From an uncultured Streptococcus sp. (GTDB lineage: Bacteria; Bacillota; Bacilli; Lactobacillales; Streptococcaceae), in the NCBI GenBank assembly GCA_934201655.1, contig CAKPXD010000088.1, forward strand, positions 1 to 6,023: 6,023 bases of DNA, read 5' to 3'. Shown here in pieces: positions 1-6,022 of this stretch. Within the stretch, counting starts at the first letter, position 1. Each line of letters opens with the position of its first letter. Below the pieces are notes generated by a model. That model saw only the letters and a list, made by a program, of their open reading frames with translations, searched no databases and was not told the origin of the DNA. The translations under genes and the position numbers were made by a program.

Positions 1-158
1 TCTTTCCAGTCTCCAAAAAGAACATTTCCAAGCTTGGTAACAGAAGCAGGGATAGCTCCAGCCAGTTGCCCCTCAAAGGTTACTTTTACACTTGTCTTTT
101 TCTCAGCATTTGCGATAAATTGGATAATTTCTTGTGCATTCATTTTTGTAGCAGTCAT
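1..158 (-). CDS. dapH: DapH, tetrahydrodipicolinate N-acetyltransferase (N-terminal part, cut by window edge)
   Basis: Only the first 52 codons are present; the gene runs off the left edge. The reading frame starts [12 protein letters not shown] and continues through a [11 protein letters not shown] segment to [11 protein letters not shown]. This matches the N-terminal domain of streptococcal 2,3,4,5-tetrahydropyridine-2,6-dicarboxylate N-acetyltransferase as I remember it. In that family the N-terminal domain precedes a left-handed beta-helix acyltransferase domain, which is not visible here. The enzyme acetylates tetrahydrodipicolinate in the acetylated diaminopimelate branch leading to lysine, in the cytoplasm. 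The ATG at 158 is chosen because GAGGAG (170-165) lies 6 nt upstream of it; a second ATG five codons later (143) has no comparable site. Its own promoter lies directly upstream, after the transporter terminator, so it is probably a separate transcription unit. The identification rests on recall of a short fragment. Confidence 0.88.
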   Translation of the reverse strand, partial: MTATKMNAQEIIQFIANAEKKTSVKVTFEGQLAGAIPASVTKLGNVLFGDWK

Positions 159-189
159 AGATGTCTCCTCACTCTTTGTAATGCTTACT

Positions 190-198
190 ATTCTACCA
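190..198 (-). promoter_or_regulatory. Extended -10 promoter for dapH
   Basis: On the minus strand TGG-TAGAAT reads from 198 to 190: a TGn extension followed by a -10 hexamer with one mismatch to TATAAT. The predicted start of transcription is near 183, giving a leader of about 25 nt with GAGGAG at 170-165. The expected -35 position (about 218-213, TTCAAT) is poor and lies inside the upstream terminator hairpin, so the promoter would depend mainly on the extended -10. Predicted from sequence only. Confidence 0.6.
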
Positions 199-223
199 AA
201 AAAGGCTTCAAAATTGAAGCCTT
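198..223 (-). terminator. Intrinsic terminator of the pbp1b-transporter unit
   Basis: On the minus strand AAGGCTTC (223-216), a 6-nt loop (215-210) and GAAGCCTT (209-202) form a perfect 8-bp stem. It is followed by a T run to 198 (six Ts, two of them in the stem). The hairpin begins inside the TAA stop codon (224-222) of the transporter gene and the U-tract touches the dapH extended -10. The polarity of the U-tract shows that it serves minus-strand transcription. Confidence 0.85.
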
Positions 224-1154
224 AAGTGTTAAAAGAAGATTCTTTCAGTTTGTCTTTTGATTCTTCGATGGATAAGAAGATCATGGGAATAATAATCAAA
301 ATCATAGCTAATAGCAAGTAGCCATCCAAGACCAGACCTAGAAATAGAACGCTTAGAATAGCAGAGGATAGAGGTTCGCTAGCACTGACGACCGATACCA
401 CCAATGGAGATACCAACGAGACAGCCTTCATGGATAGGAAAAAGGCAAAAGCTGTTCCCAAAAAGGCAATGGTCAAACAAATCAAGATACTCACCCAATC
501 AAGCTGAAAACTAATTCTATAAACAGGATAGAGAAAATTACTAAAGAGTCCAGCCAGCATCATTCCCCAACCAACAGTAGGAACAAAGCCGTATTTTCGA
601 GCAAATGGTTGGGGCAAAATGACATTAAACATGACGCCCAGGGCACTGAGAAGTCCAGTTAGTAAGGCGATAGGAGTGATGGATAACTTAGAAAGATCGC
701 CTTTGGTAGCCATCAAAAATACCCCAAACATTGCAGTTAAAACATAGAAGATTGCTTTTTTAGAAGCTTTTTTCTTGTAGATGATACGGTTGTAGATAAG
801 AATGAAGACAGGACTGATAAATTGTAGGATGGTTGCCGTTGTCGCATTAGAGTATTCTACACAAAGATAGAAGAAATACTGAACAGAGAAGATTCCTAAG
901 ATGGCATAAGCCAGAAAAGGCAGATAGTTTTTGCGCTTTCTCCAGATATCGAATAGCTGTGAACGGAACTTAAAGCTAGAGAAGATAAGTACGAAACCAC
1001 CTGCAAGGCTTAGTCGCATGGAAGTAATCCAGCCGGATGATACTTGATAATGCGTAAAGAAGAATTCTCCTAAAATGCCACAAATACCCCATATTAACCC
1101 AGATAGGAGGGAGTATATGGTCCCCTTAAAAATATTCTTTTGATACTGATTCAT
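222..1154 (-). CDS. EamA-family (drug/metabolite transporter superfamily) membrane protein
   Basis: A 310-residue, very hydrophobic protein with about ten predicted membrane segments (roughly residues 11-33, 40-62, 76-97, 104-123, 134-150, 159-181, 193-212, 222-243, 247-272 and 276-296). It has the two-repeat EamA layout: GLIWGICGILG opens the first repeat, and TATILQFISPVFILIYN and SASEPLSSAILSVLFLG sit at the positions where the family has its conserved 'P-hhh' and 'EP...A.l...flge' motifs. A basic loop (YKKKASKK, 126-133) separates the halves, and the C-terminus is charged (EESKDKLKE). The family exports or imports small metabolites across the cytoplasmic membrane; the substrate cannot be told from sequence. 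The ATG at 1154 is the only plausible start: the codons just upstream are TAT, TTC and CCT, then the pbp1b TAA in the same frame. No Shine-Dalgarno sequence precedes it, suggesting coupled translation from pbp1b. Its stop codon is part of the terminator hairpin. Confidence 0.88.
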   Translation of the reverse strand: MNQYQKNIFKGTIYSLLSGLIWGICGILGEFFFTHYQVSSGWITSMRLSLAGGFVLIFSSFKFRSQLFDIWRKRKNYLPFLAYAILGIFSVQYFFYLCVEYSNATTATILQFISPVFILIYNRIIYKKKASKKAIFYVLTAMFGVFLMATKGDLSKLSITPIALLTGLLSALGVMFNVILPQPFARKYGFVPTVGWGMMLAGLFSNFLYPVYRISFQLDWVSILICLTIAFLGTAFAFFLSMKAVSLVSPLVVSVVSASEPLSSAILSVLFLGLVLDGYLLLAMILIIIPMIFLSIEESKDKLKESSFNT

Positions 1155-1163
1155 ATAGAAAGG

Positions 1164-3728
1164 TTAGCGTTGTAGTCTATTTGACGAAGAGTCGTTACTT
1201 CCGTTGGTAATATTATTGTTATTATTACCGTTATTACTGTTGCTATTGCTATTATTATTGTTGTTATTATTTCGATTATTGCTATTATTATTTCGATTAT
1301 TGTTGCTGTTGTTGTTTGAATTATTATTGTTGGAATTAGAAGATTTTGGTAAGCTTCCCAAAATAGTATTCCAAGCATTTTGGTAATCAGAGTCACTTCC
1401 ACCAATAGCAAATCTGTAGGTAGTAGTCGGAGCACCAGTTTGGTTTGCCCAGTAACTTGTTACCATTTCTCCAGTTACTTCAATTTCTCTACCGTTAATA
1501 GTAACCTTACCTGGTTTCTGACCAGTCGATCTAAGGACTTGAGAAGAAGTGACACTTGAGTCTAGGCTAAAGCGTTCAGAACCCCAAACAGAAGGAGAAG
1601 CTTGCTGAATAGCATTTACCAGATAAGCCATATATTTAGCATTGCGGTAGTGACCAGCTCCCTTTCCAAGAGGTCTATTGTCATCGTGACCAAGCCAACC
1701 GCCAAGTGTCAATCTTGGAGTTGAAAGCATAAGCCACATATCACCATCTTCATTGGTTGTACCCGTTTTACCAATCCAGTCAGCGCCTGCTAAACTTGGA
1801 TTGATAGCAGCAAGGTCGCTCTGGAAGCTTGAAGTGACTCGTGACGAAATAACATCTCTCAACAAGCTCTGCATAATGGTTGCAGTCGCTTTAGAGTATA
1901 CCTGAACAGGTTCGTCTTTGTGCTCATAGATAACCTCACCACTAGTTTTTTCGATTTTCGAAATCATGAATTTTTTATGATAAACACCGTTGTTGGCTAA
2001 GGTTTGGTATCCGTTTGTATGTTGAGCTACAGTAACATCGATTCCTCCACCCATAGGCAAACTTTCAATGTCGTATTCCGGGATTTCATAGCCCATTTTT
2101 TCCATGTAAGAGCGAACATCAACACCCTTTTCACGGAGTGTGCGGTAAGTCCAGTAGGCTGGGATGTTCCATGAATAATTGAGGGCTTCTTTCAAGCTCA
2201 TCATGCCTGTACCAGGGCTATTGACATACATGATTGGATTTCCGTTTGAGAAGTTGGTTGGATAGTTAGATAGGACACTTGCACTTCCCATCAAACCTTG
2301 GTCAATGGCAATACTGTAAGCTAGGATTGGTTTAGTAGTTGAAGCAGGAGAACGTTTGGTATTAAAAGCGTGGTTGTTTTGGTTACTTTGGTAATCACGG
2401 CCACCAACAAAACCTAAGATAGCTCCCGTTTGATTATCCATCAAAACATTTCCGACTTCAGGTTGACCGGTATTATCGTCGACAAGATAGCCATAGTTGG
2501 CTACTGCATCTTGCATGGCAGTATGGATAGCTTTGTCGATTGTAGTTGTGATACGGTAACCACCATTTTGAATTTCTTTTTCAGCTAATTCACGATAGGA
2601 TTTTTGGATGGACTCGTTCTTGAGTTCTTGGGCAGAGACGTTGTCTTTTTGTACCAAGTAGTCATACATGAGATTAGTTGCTTCATCGAGAGCAGTAAAG
2701 TAGAGATAGCCCCTAGAAGTTACGTTTACACTTTCAGCTGGTAAGAAATCTTGTTTGATGTCGTATGCTTTATAGGTTTCGTAGTCTTCTTGACTGAGGA
2801 CTCCAGTTCTGTACATATTGTAAAGAACATCTTGAGAGCGTTTGATACCAAGTGCCATATCTTCTTCACTCTTCATTTCTCCCGTAGATTCATAAGGTGA
2901 GTAAGAGATAGGACTTTGTGGCAAGCCTGCTATGAAGGCTGCTTGAGGTATCGTTAGCTGATAGGCATCAACACCGAAAATACCCTTGGCTGCTTGTTGA
3001 GCTCCTGCGATATTTTGCCCTTTATTGTTACGACCAAATGGAGCGACATTGAGATAGGTTGTCAAGATTTCGTCCTTGCTCATTGCTCTCTCTAAGGCCA
3101 AGGCATCCACGATTTCAGTAGCTTTACGAGCTAGTGTAGGAGCATCACCAACCACTTGTTGCTTGATGAGCTGCTGTGTTAGTGTAGAGCCTCCACTAGA
3201 AGAACCAAGTCCGATAAAGTTTCCTAGGCTGGCACGAATAACCGCTTTAGGAACAACTCCATTATGTTCGTTGAAATGTTCATCTTCAGTCGCAATGATA
3301 GCCTGCTTGAGATTGTCTGAAATAGCATCCGATGCGACAGATGTCCGAAGGAGGTCGCTTTCAATAGCACCAATCATGGATCCATCAGCATAGCGAATCT
3401 CAGAAATGGATGGGATATCGTTCACTTGTTTGACTAGATCTTCCGTCTGAGGAACGGTCACCTTGTCAAATAGAGAAACAGCGTAACCAAAAACAACTCC
3501 AGTACCTAAAAGTCCGCCAAGAAAGGCGATGATAAATAGGGTATTAAAGGTTGCCTTGATTCCTAGTAAGATATTGGCAAAGATAGTCCAAATATTCGTT
3601 TTGGTTTGCTTTTTCTTTTTAGAGTTTTTAGGACCTTTTTTTCCTAGATGTATATTTTTTAGTTTTATTTTAAGGGACTCCAGTAAGGCCAGTCCTTTTT
3701 CTTTCATAGATAATAATTTATTCTTCAT
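1164..3728 (-). CDS. pbp1b: Penicillin-binding protein 1B, bifunctional class A transglycosylase/transpeptidase
   Basis: This 854-residue class A PBP polymerises lipid II into glycan strands and cross-links stem peptides on the outer face of the membrane. It has a strongly basic cytoplasmic N-terminus (KK-rich, about residues 17-44) and one membrane anchor (about 62-84). The GT51 domain shows ATEDEHF (E148 the expected catalytic glutamate), GGSTLTQQL (179-187), RKATE (201-205), [12 protein letters not shown] (223-234) and [11 protein letters not shown]. The transpeptidase domain shows STTK with nucleophile Ser463, SWN (519-521) and KTGT (654-657), so both active sites look intact. The body resembles pneumococcal PBP1b (about 820 aa) closely, with the STTK motif at nearly the same position. 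The odd part is the last 60 residues (795-854): 35 are Asn, interspersed with Ser and Arg and ending NRLQR, where the pneumococcal protein has a Ser-rich tail as I recall. The ATG at 3728 is preferred over an in-frame GTG at 3740, whose upstream AAGGAG overlaps the GTG itself; GAGG (3738-3735) sits 6 nt before the ATG. Confidence 0.95.
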   Translation of the reverse strand: MKNKLLSMKEKGLALLESLKIKLKNIHLGKKGPKNSKKKKQTKTNIWTIFANILLGIKATFNTLFIIAFLGGLLGTGVVFGYAVSLFDKVTVPQTEDLVKQVNDIPSISEIRYADGSMIGAIESDLLRTSVASDAISDNLKQAIIATEDEHFNEHNGVVPKAVIRASLGNFIGLGSSSGGSTLTQQLIKQQVVGDAPTLARKATEIVDALALERAMSKDEILTTYLNVAPFGRNNKGQNIAGAQQAAKGIFGVDAYQLTIPQAAFIAGLPQSPISYSPYESTGEMKSEEDMALGIKRSQDVLYNMYRTGVLSQEDYETYKAYDIKQDFLPAESVNVTSRGYLYFTALDEATNLMYDYLVQKDNVSAQELKNESIQKSYRELAEKEIQNGGYRITTTIDKAIHTAMQDAVANYGYLVDDNTGQPEVGNVLMDNQTGAILGFVGGRDYQSNQNNHAFNTKRSPASTTKPILAYSIAIDQGLMGSASVLSNYPTNFSNGNPIMYVNSPGTGMMSLKEALNYSWNIPAYWTYRTLREKGVDVRSYMEKMGYEIPEYDIESLPMGGGIDVTVAQHTNGYQTLANNGVYHKKFMISKIEKTSGEVIYEHKDEPVQVYSKATATIMQSLLRDVISSRVTSSFQSDLAAINPSLAGADWIGKTGTTNEDGDMWLMLSTPRLTLGGWLGHDDNRPLGKGAGHYRNAKYMAYLVNAIQQASPSVWGSERFSLDSSVTSSQVLRSTGQKPGKVTINGREIEVTGEMVTSYWANQTGAPTTTYRFAIGGSDSDYQNAWNTILGSLPKSSNSNNNNSNNNSNNNRNNNSNNRNNNNNNNSNSNSNNGNNNNNITNGSNDSSSNRLQR
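1212..1337 (-). repeat. Asn-codon (AAT/AAC) low-complexity tract in pbp1b
   Basis: Over about 126 bp the minus strand is nearly all AAT and AAC codons, interrupted by AGC/AGT/TCA/TCC (Ser), CGA (Arg) and one GGT (Gly). It encodes PBP1b residues 798-839. Mixed AAT and AAC codons mean it is not a pure microsatellite. Because the period is three, slippage would change tail length without shifting the frame. The composition differs sharply from the rest of pbp1b. Confidence 0.9.
1264..1302 (-). repeat. 18-bp perfect tandem-type duplication, 21-bp period, in the Asn tract
   Basis: The 18 bases at 1264-1281 recur exactly at 1285-1302, an offset of 21 bp (seven codons). On the coding strand each copy carries AAT-CGA-AAT-AAT, so the encoded repeat is Arg-Asn-Asn-Asn-Ser-Asn-Asn followed by Arg again. 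The copies are separated by only 3 bp, which fits duplication by slippage or local recombination. Confidence 0.8.
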
Positions 3729-3734
3729 TTCTTT

Positions 3735-3738
3735 CCTC
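3735..3738 (-). promoter_or_regulatory. Shine-Dalgarno GAGG deciding the pbp1b start
   Basis: GAGG (3738-3735) lies 6 nt before ATG 3728. A better-looking AAGGAG (3745-3740) is 11 nt from the ATG and overlaps or precedes the predicted transcription start near 3742, so it may be absent from the mRNA. Confidence 0.55.
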
Positions 3739-3748
3739 ACTCCTTATT

Positions 3749-3757
3749 ATTATACCA
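3749..3757 (-). promoter_or_regulatory. Extended -10 promoter for pbp1b
   Basis: On the minus strand TGG-TATAAT (3757-3749) is a perfect -10 with a TGn extension. The best -35-like hexamer is TTGCAA (3775-3770), but the spacer is only 15 bp, so recognition probably relies on the extended -10. It lies just after the galU terminator, which gives pbp1b and the transporter gene an independent transcript. The predicted leader is only about 14 nt. Confidence 0.75.
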
Positions 3758-3762
3758 TAAAA

Positions 3763-3773
3763 GCAATGATTGC
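3763..3773. promoter_or_regulatory. Operator-like dyad GCAAT-G-ATTGC upstream of the pbp1b -10
   Basis: A perfect 5-bp inverted repeat around one central base sits 6 bp upstream of the TGn element, overlapping the position where a -35 would be. It could be a binding site for a dimeric regulator, but it matches no operator I recognise and could be chance in AT-rich DNA. Confidence 0.3.
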
Positions 3774-3815
3774 AAGAAATTAGGCTTGGACTAGCTTTGG
3801 AGGTGTTTAGGCAAC

Positions 3816-3843
3816 AAAAAAACCAGGTATTTTCAACCTGGTT
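3816..3843 (-). terminator. Intrinsic terminator of gpsA-galU
   Basis: On the minus strand AACCAGGT (3843-3836), a 7-nt loop (3835-3829) and ACCTGGTT (3828-3821) form a perfect 8-bp stem followed by a T run through 3816 (seven Ts, two in the stem). It begins 7 nt after the galU stop codon (3853-3851). It separates galU transcription from the pbp1b promoter. Confidence 0.93.
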
Positions 3844-3850
3844 TATGAGC

Positions 3851-4750
3851 TTATTTTTCTCCTGAGAGTTCTTTCCCAAGGTTAATCAAATAAGTTTTCA
3901 AGTCATCTTTGACTTGAGGATGTCTAAGTGCGTAGTCGATTGAAGTTTTCATAAAGCCAAACTTGTCTCCAACATCATAACGAGCCCCCTTGAATTCACG
4001 AGCAAATACTCGTTGAGTTTTGTTGAGGGTATCAATAGCGTCTGTGAGCTGGATTTCATTTCCGGCACCAGGTTTTTGATTTTCAAGAATACCGAAAATC
4101 TCTGGTGTGAGGAGGTAACGACCGATAATGGCTAAATCACTTGGTGCGTCCTCAGGTGCTGGTTTTTCAACGAAGGTTTCAACGCTATAAAGTCCATCTT
4201 TTCCTTCACCTTGAGGTGCGATAACACCATAGGCAGAAACTTCTTCGTGTGGTACAGGCATTACGGCGATAGTAGAAGCGTGAGTCTCTTCGTAATCATT
4301 CATAAGTTGCTTAGTCAATGGGACAGCATTGTCATCAGTGATATCCATGAGGTCATCTCCCAGCATCACCACAAAAGGTTCATTCCCAACGAATGCTTTG
4401 GCTTGTAAAACGGCATCTCCGAGGCCACGTGGGTGTGTCTGACGGATGAAGTGAAGGCGCATGCCAGTCGTTTCATCAACTAATTTTAAGAGATCTGTTT
4501 TTCCTTTTTCCTTAAGGTTATATTCTAGTTCAAAGTTTGAGTCAAAGTGGTCTTCGATAGAACGTTTTGACTTCCCTGTTACAACAAGAATGTCCTCAAT
4601 CCCAGATTTGAGAGCTTCTTCAACGATAAACTGGATGGTTGGTTTATCCACGATTGGCAACATTTCTTTGGCCAAGGCTTTGGTTGCCGGGAGGAAACGA
4701 GTTCCAAGCCCCGCGGCAGGGATAACAGCTTTTCTAACTTTTTGCTTCAT
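3851..4750 (-). CDS. galU: UTP-glucose-1-phosphate uridylyltransferase (UDP-glucose pyrophosphorylase)
   Basis: A 299-residue cytoplasmic enzyme that makes UDP-glucose from UTP and glucose-1-phosphate, the precursor for capsule, glucosylated glycolipids and UDP-galactose. The nucleotidyltransferase signature [15 protein letters not shown] begins at residue 11, followed by KEMLPI (28-33). [11 protein letters not shown] (104-114), the metal/nucleotide-binding GDD (131-133), VEKP (194-197), NEIQLTDAI (231-239) and [12 protein letters not shown] (255-266) are all present. Length and motifs are normal for bacterial GalU and the sequence is nearly the pneumococcal one as I recall it. The ATG at 4750 has AAGGAAG (4760-4754) just upstream. 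It lies 21 bp after the gpsA stop with no terminator or clear promoter between, so it is probably cotranscribed with gpsA. The extreme C-terminus (GKELSGEK) is the usual variable part. Confidence 0.97.
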   Translation of the reverse strand: MKQKVRKAVIPAAGLGTRFLPATKALAKEMLPIVDKPTIQFIVEEALKSGIEDILVVTGKSKRSIEDHFDSNFELEYNLKEKGKTDLLKLVDETTGMRLHFIRQTHPRGLGDAVLQAKAFVGNEPFVVMLGDDLMDITDDNAVPLTKQLMNDYEETHASTIAVMPVPHEEVSAYGVIAPQGEGKDGLYSVETFVEKPAPEDAPSDLAIIGRYLLTPEIFGILENQKPGAGNEIQLTDAIDTLNKTQRVFAREFKGARYDVGDKFGFMKTSIDYALRHPQVKDDLKTYLINLGKELSGEK

Positions 4751-4771
4751 GAGCTTCCTTTCTAACGGTGA

Positions 4772-5788
4772 TTATGACCACTCGTTTTCTGCCTTGAACT
4801 CGTTACTCATGAGTTCAGAAACAGCATCTTTAATATTAACATTTTCATAAATAACTAGGTAAATAGCCTGGGTAATAGGCATATAGACTCCAAGCTCTTG
4901 CGCCAATTCGTAAGCAGCTTTGGTTGTTGAAATTCCTTCAATGACCATTCCCATATTTGCTTCGATATCTGCCAAGGCTTCACCACGCCCAAGAGCATCA
5001 CCTGCTCGCCAGTTACGTGAGTGGACAGAAGTTCCTGTAACGATTAAATCCCCGACTCCAGAAAGACCACTGTAAGTTAATGGATTTGCTCCGAGCTTGA
5101 CTCCTAGACGAGTGATTTCCGCAAGCCCGCGCGTGATAATGGCTGCTTTGGCATTATCTCCAAATCCAAGTCCATGAAGGGCTCCTGCACCAACCGCGAT
5201 GATATTTTTAAGAGCACCAGCTGTTTCCACTCCAATCACATCTGTATTGGTATAAAGACGGAAGTAGTGGTTGCTAAAGAGTGCTTGAACATACTGAGCT
5301 GTTTCTAAATCCTTAGATGCGGCTGTAATCAAGGTGATGTCACGGACGATTGTTTCTTCTGCGTGACTAGGACCAGATACAACCACAATTTCACTGCGGA
5401 ACTCTTCAGGGATTTCTTCTTCAAGAATGGTTGAAAGACGTTTGTGACTATTTGGCTCGAGACCTTTTGAAGCATGCATAATAACCACTTTATGATCAAG
5501 AACAGCAGCTACCCGTTGAGCTACCAATCTTGTCACCTTAGTTGGAACTACGAACAAGACAGCGTCAACGCCCTTCAAGACTTCTGCTAAATCATGGTAG
5601 GCAACAATCTTTTCGTCTAATACAGTATCCTTAAAATAGCGTTTGTTGGTATGTTGTGTATTGATTTCGTCAATTTGGTCAGGAATATTTCCCCAGATAC
5701 GTACTTCGTGTCCATTGTCATTTAAAACTTGTGACAGAGCAGTACCCCAAGAACCAGGCCCTAAAACAGCGATGGTTTGTTTGTTCAT
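4772..5788 (-). CDS. gpsA: Glycerol-3-phosphate dehydrogenase [NAD(P)+]
   Basis: A 338-residue cytoplasmic enzyme that reduces dihydroxyacetone phosphate to sn-glycerol-3-phosphate, feeding phospholipid, lipoteichoic acid and glycolipid synthesis. The N-terminal dinucleotide-binding loop is [12 protein letters not shown] (residues 7-18). The family motifs HASKGLE (105-111), VSGPSHAEE (137-145), [12 protein letters not shown] (191-202, with K194 the expected catalytic lysine), [17 protein letters not shown] (208-224), GVGDLIVT (244-251) and SRN (257-259) follow in the normal order. Length is typical. The ATG at 5788 is chosen because a full AAGGAGG (5800-5794) lies just upstream and the protein then begins directly at the Rossmann fold. 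An in-frame start at 5839 would add 17 residues (beginning MLFMVEYRK) unlike the family, and that start lies upstream of the likely promoter -10. It is the first gene of a gpsA-galU unit. Confidence 0.97.
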   Translation of the reverse strand: MNKQTIAVLGPGSWGTALSQVLNDNGHEVRIWGNIPDQIDEINTQHTNKRYFKDTVLDEKIVAYHDLAEVLKGVDAVLFVVPTKVTRLVAQRVAAVLDHKVVIMHASKGLEPNSHKRLSTILEEEIPEEFRSEIVVVSGPSHAEETIVRDITLITAASKDLETAQYVQALFSNHYFRLYTNTDVIGVETAGALKNIIAVGAGALHGLGFGDNAKAAIITRGLAEITRLGVKLGANPLTYSGLSGVGDLIVTGTSVHSRNWRAGDALGRGEALADIEANMGMVIEGISTTKAAYELAQELGVYMPITQAIYLVIYENVNIKDAVSELMSNEFKAENEWS

Positions 5789-5792
5789 TTTT

Positions 5793-5800
5793 CCCTCCTT
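5793..5800 (-). promoter_or_regulatory. Shine-Dalgarno AAGGAGGG fixing the gpsA start
   Basis: A perfect anti-16S match (AAGGAGG) ends 5 nt before ATG 5788 and is much stronger than anything upstream of the alternative start at 5839. It suggests high translation initiation on gpsA. Confidence 0.85.
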
Positions 5801-5803
5801 CTG

Positions 5804-5817
5804 AGAAAGCACTTTCC
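5804..5817. promoter_or_regulatory. Imperfect cre-like palindrome at the gpsA transcription start
   Basis: GAAAG-CA-CTTTC (5805-5816) is a 5-bp inverted repeat around CA, overlapping the predicted transcription start (about 5814). By my count the 14-mer 5804-5817 matches an idealised CcpA catabolite-responsive element (TGAAAGCGCTTTCA) at 11 of 14 positions. The central CG is CA and both outer ends differ. This position would suit repression, but the altered centre weakens the case. Confidence 0.3.
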
Positions 5818-5820
5818 TAT

Positions 5821-5829
5821 ATTCTACCA
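5821..5829 (-). promoter_or_regulatory. Extended -10 promoter for gpsA-galU
   Basis: On the minus strand TGG-TAGAAT (5829-5821) is the same extended -10 string as before dapH. The hexamer at the -35 distance (about 5849-5844, ATGCAA) is a poor match. The predicted leader of about 26 nt contains the palindrome at 5804-5817 and the strong Shine-Dalgarno. Confidence 0.65.
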
Positions 5830-5989
5830 TAAAAAGCACTAACTTGCATTAATATTATTTATTAAGAATTGTTTGAATAGTAAATTATATAAATTGGAGA
5901 AATTTTAGAATTTATTTGTAAAATAGTTTAATGTTCAAAGGGCGAAACGATAAAAAACACGAAAAGAGGAACAATATTTCCCCTAAAAA
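5830..5989. other. AT-rich intergenic spacer between divergent promoters
   Basis: About 160 bp of AT-rich DNA lies between the gpsA promoter and the plus-strand promoter at the right end. I see no terminator hairpin, RNA gene or convincing coding sequence. The 10-mer AAATTGGAGA (5891-5900) recurs at 6012-6021, where it forms the ribosome binding site region of the next gene. An ATG at 5931 opens a frame to the window edge but lacks a ribosome binding site. Confidence 0.6.
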
Positions 5990-5998
5990 TGGTATAAT
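5990..5998 (+). promoter_or_regulatory. Extended -10 promoter for a divergent gene beyond the right edge
   Basis: TGG-TATAAT (5990-5998) on the plus strand is a perfect -10 with TGn extension, the same string as the pbp1b promoter. No good -35 lies 16-18 bp upstream (AACAAT at 17 bp). Transcription would start near 6005 and run off the window. Confidence 0.7.
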
Positions 5999-6016
5999 AG
6001 GAGCATCACGAAAATT

Positions 6017-6022
6017 GGAGAG
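6017..6022 (+). promoter_or_regulatory. Ribosome binding site (GGAGAG) of the next, off-window gene
   Basis: GGAGAG about 12-18 nt downstream of the predicted plus-strand transcription start fits a Shine-Dalgarno, with a start codon expected within about 10 nt past the window end. The gene itself cannot be seen. Confidence 0.5.

Noticed and set aside
34..260. Two plus-strand open frames at the left end
   Set aside because: They are antisense to the dapH N-terminus and run through the terminator and dapH promoter; the minus-strand frame gives a recognisable protein with a good ribosome binding site.
1204..1386. Plus-strand frame encoding a nearly pure poly-Leu peptide, like a membrane microprotein
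   Set aside because: It is the complement of the PBP1b Asn-codon tract (AAT/AAC read backwards gives ATT/GTT-type and TTA/TTG frames). It has no ribosome binding site or promoter and lies wholly inside a clear gene.
1151..1435. Minus-strand frame rich in Ile/Thr at the end of pbp1b
   Set aside because: A frame-shifted reading of the same AAT/AAC tract; the pbp1b frame continues intact through it with conserved sequence on the N-terminal side.
3076..3393. 105-codon plus-strand open frame antisense to the PBP1b glycosyltransferase domain
   Set aside because: No recognisable protein features, no ribosome binding site seen, and it is explained by codon constraints on the opposite strand.
4461..4850. 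129-codon plus-strand open frame across galU and the gpsA end
   Set aside because: It spans two well-conserved genes and their junction on the other strand and shows no family signature; it is a shadow frame.
5789..5839. N-terminal extension of GpsA by 17 residues
   Set aside because: The extension is unlike the family, its start lies upstream of the likely -10 (5826-5821), and the ATG at 5788 has a perfect Shine-Dalgarno.
5869..5893. Possible second plus-strand promoter (TTGTTT ... TATAAA)
   Set aside because: The spacer is only about 13 bp and no start codon with a ribosome binding site follows; likely chance in AT-rich DNA.
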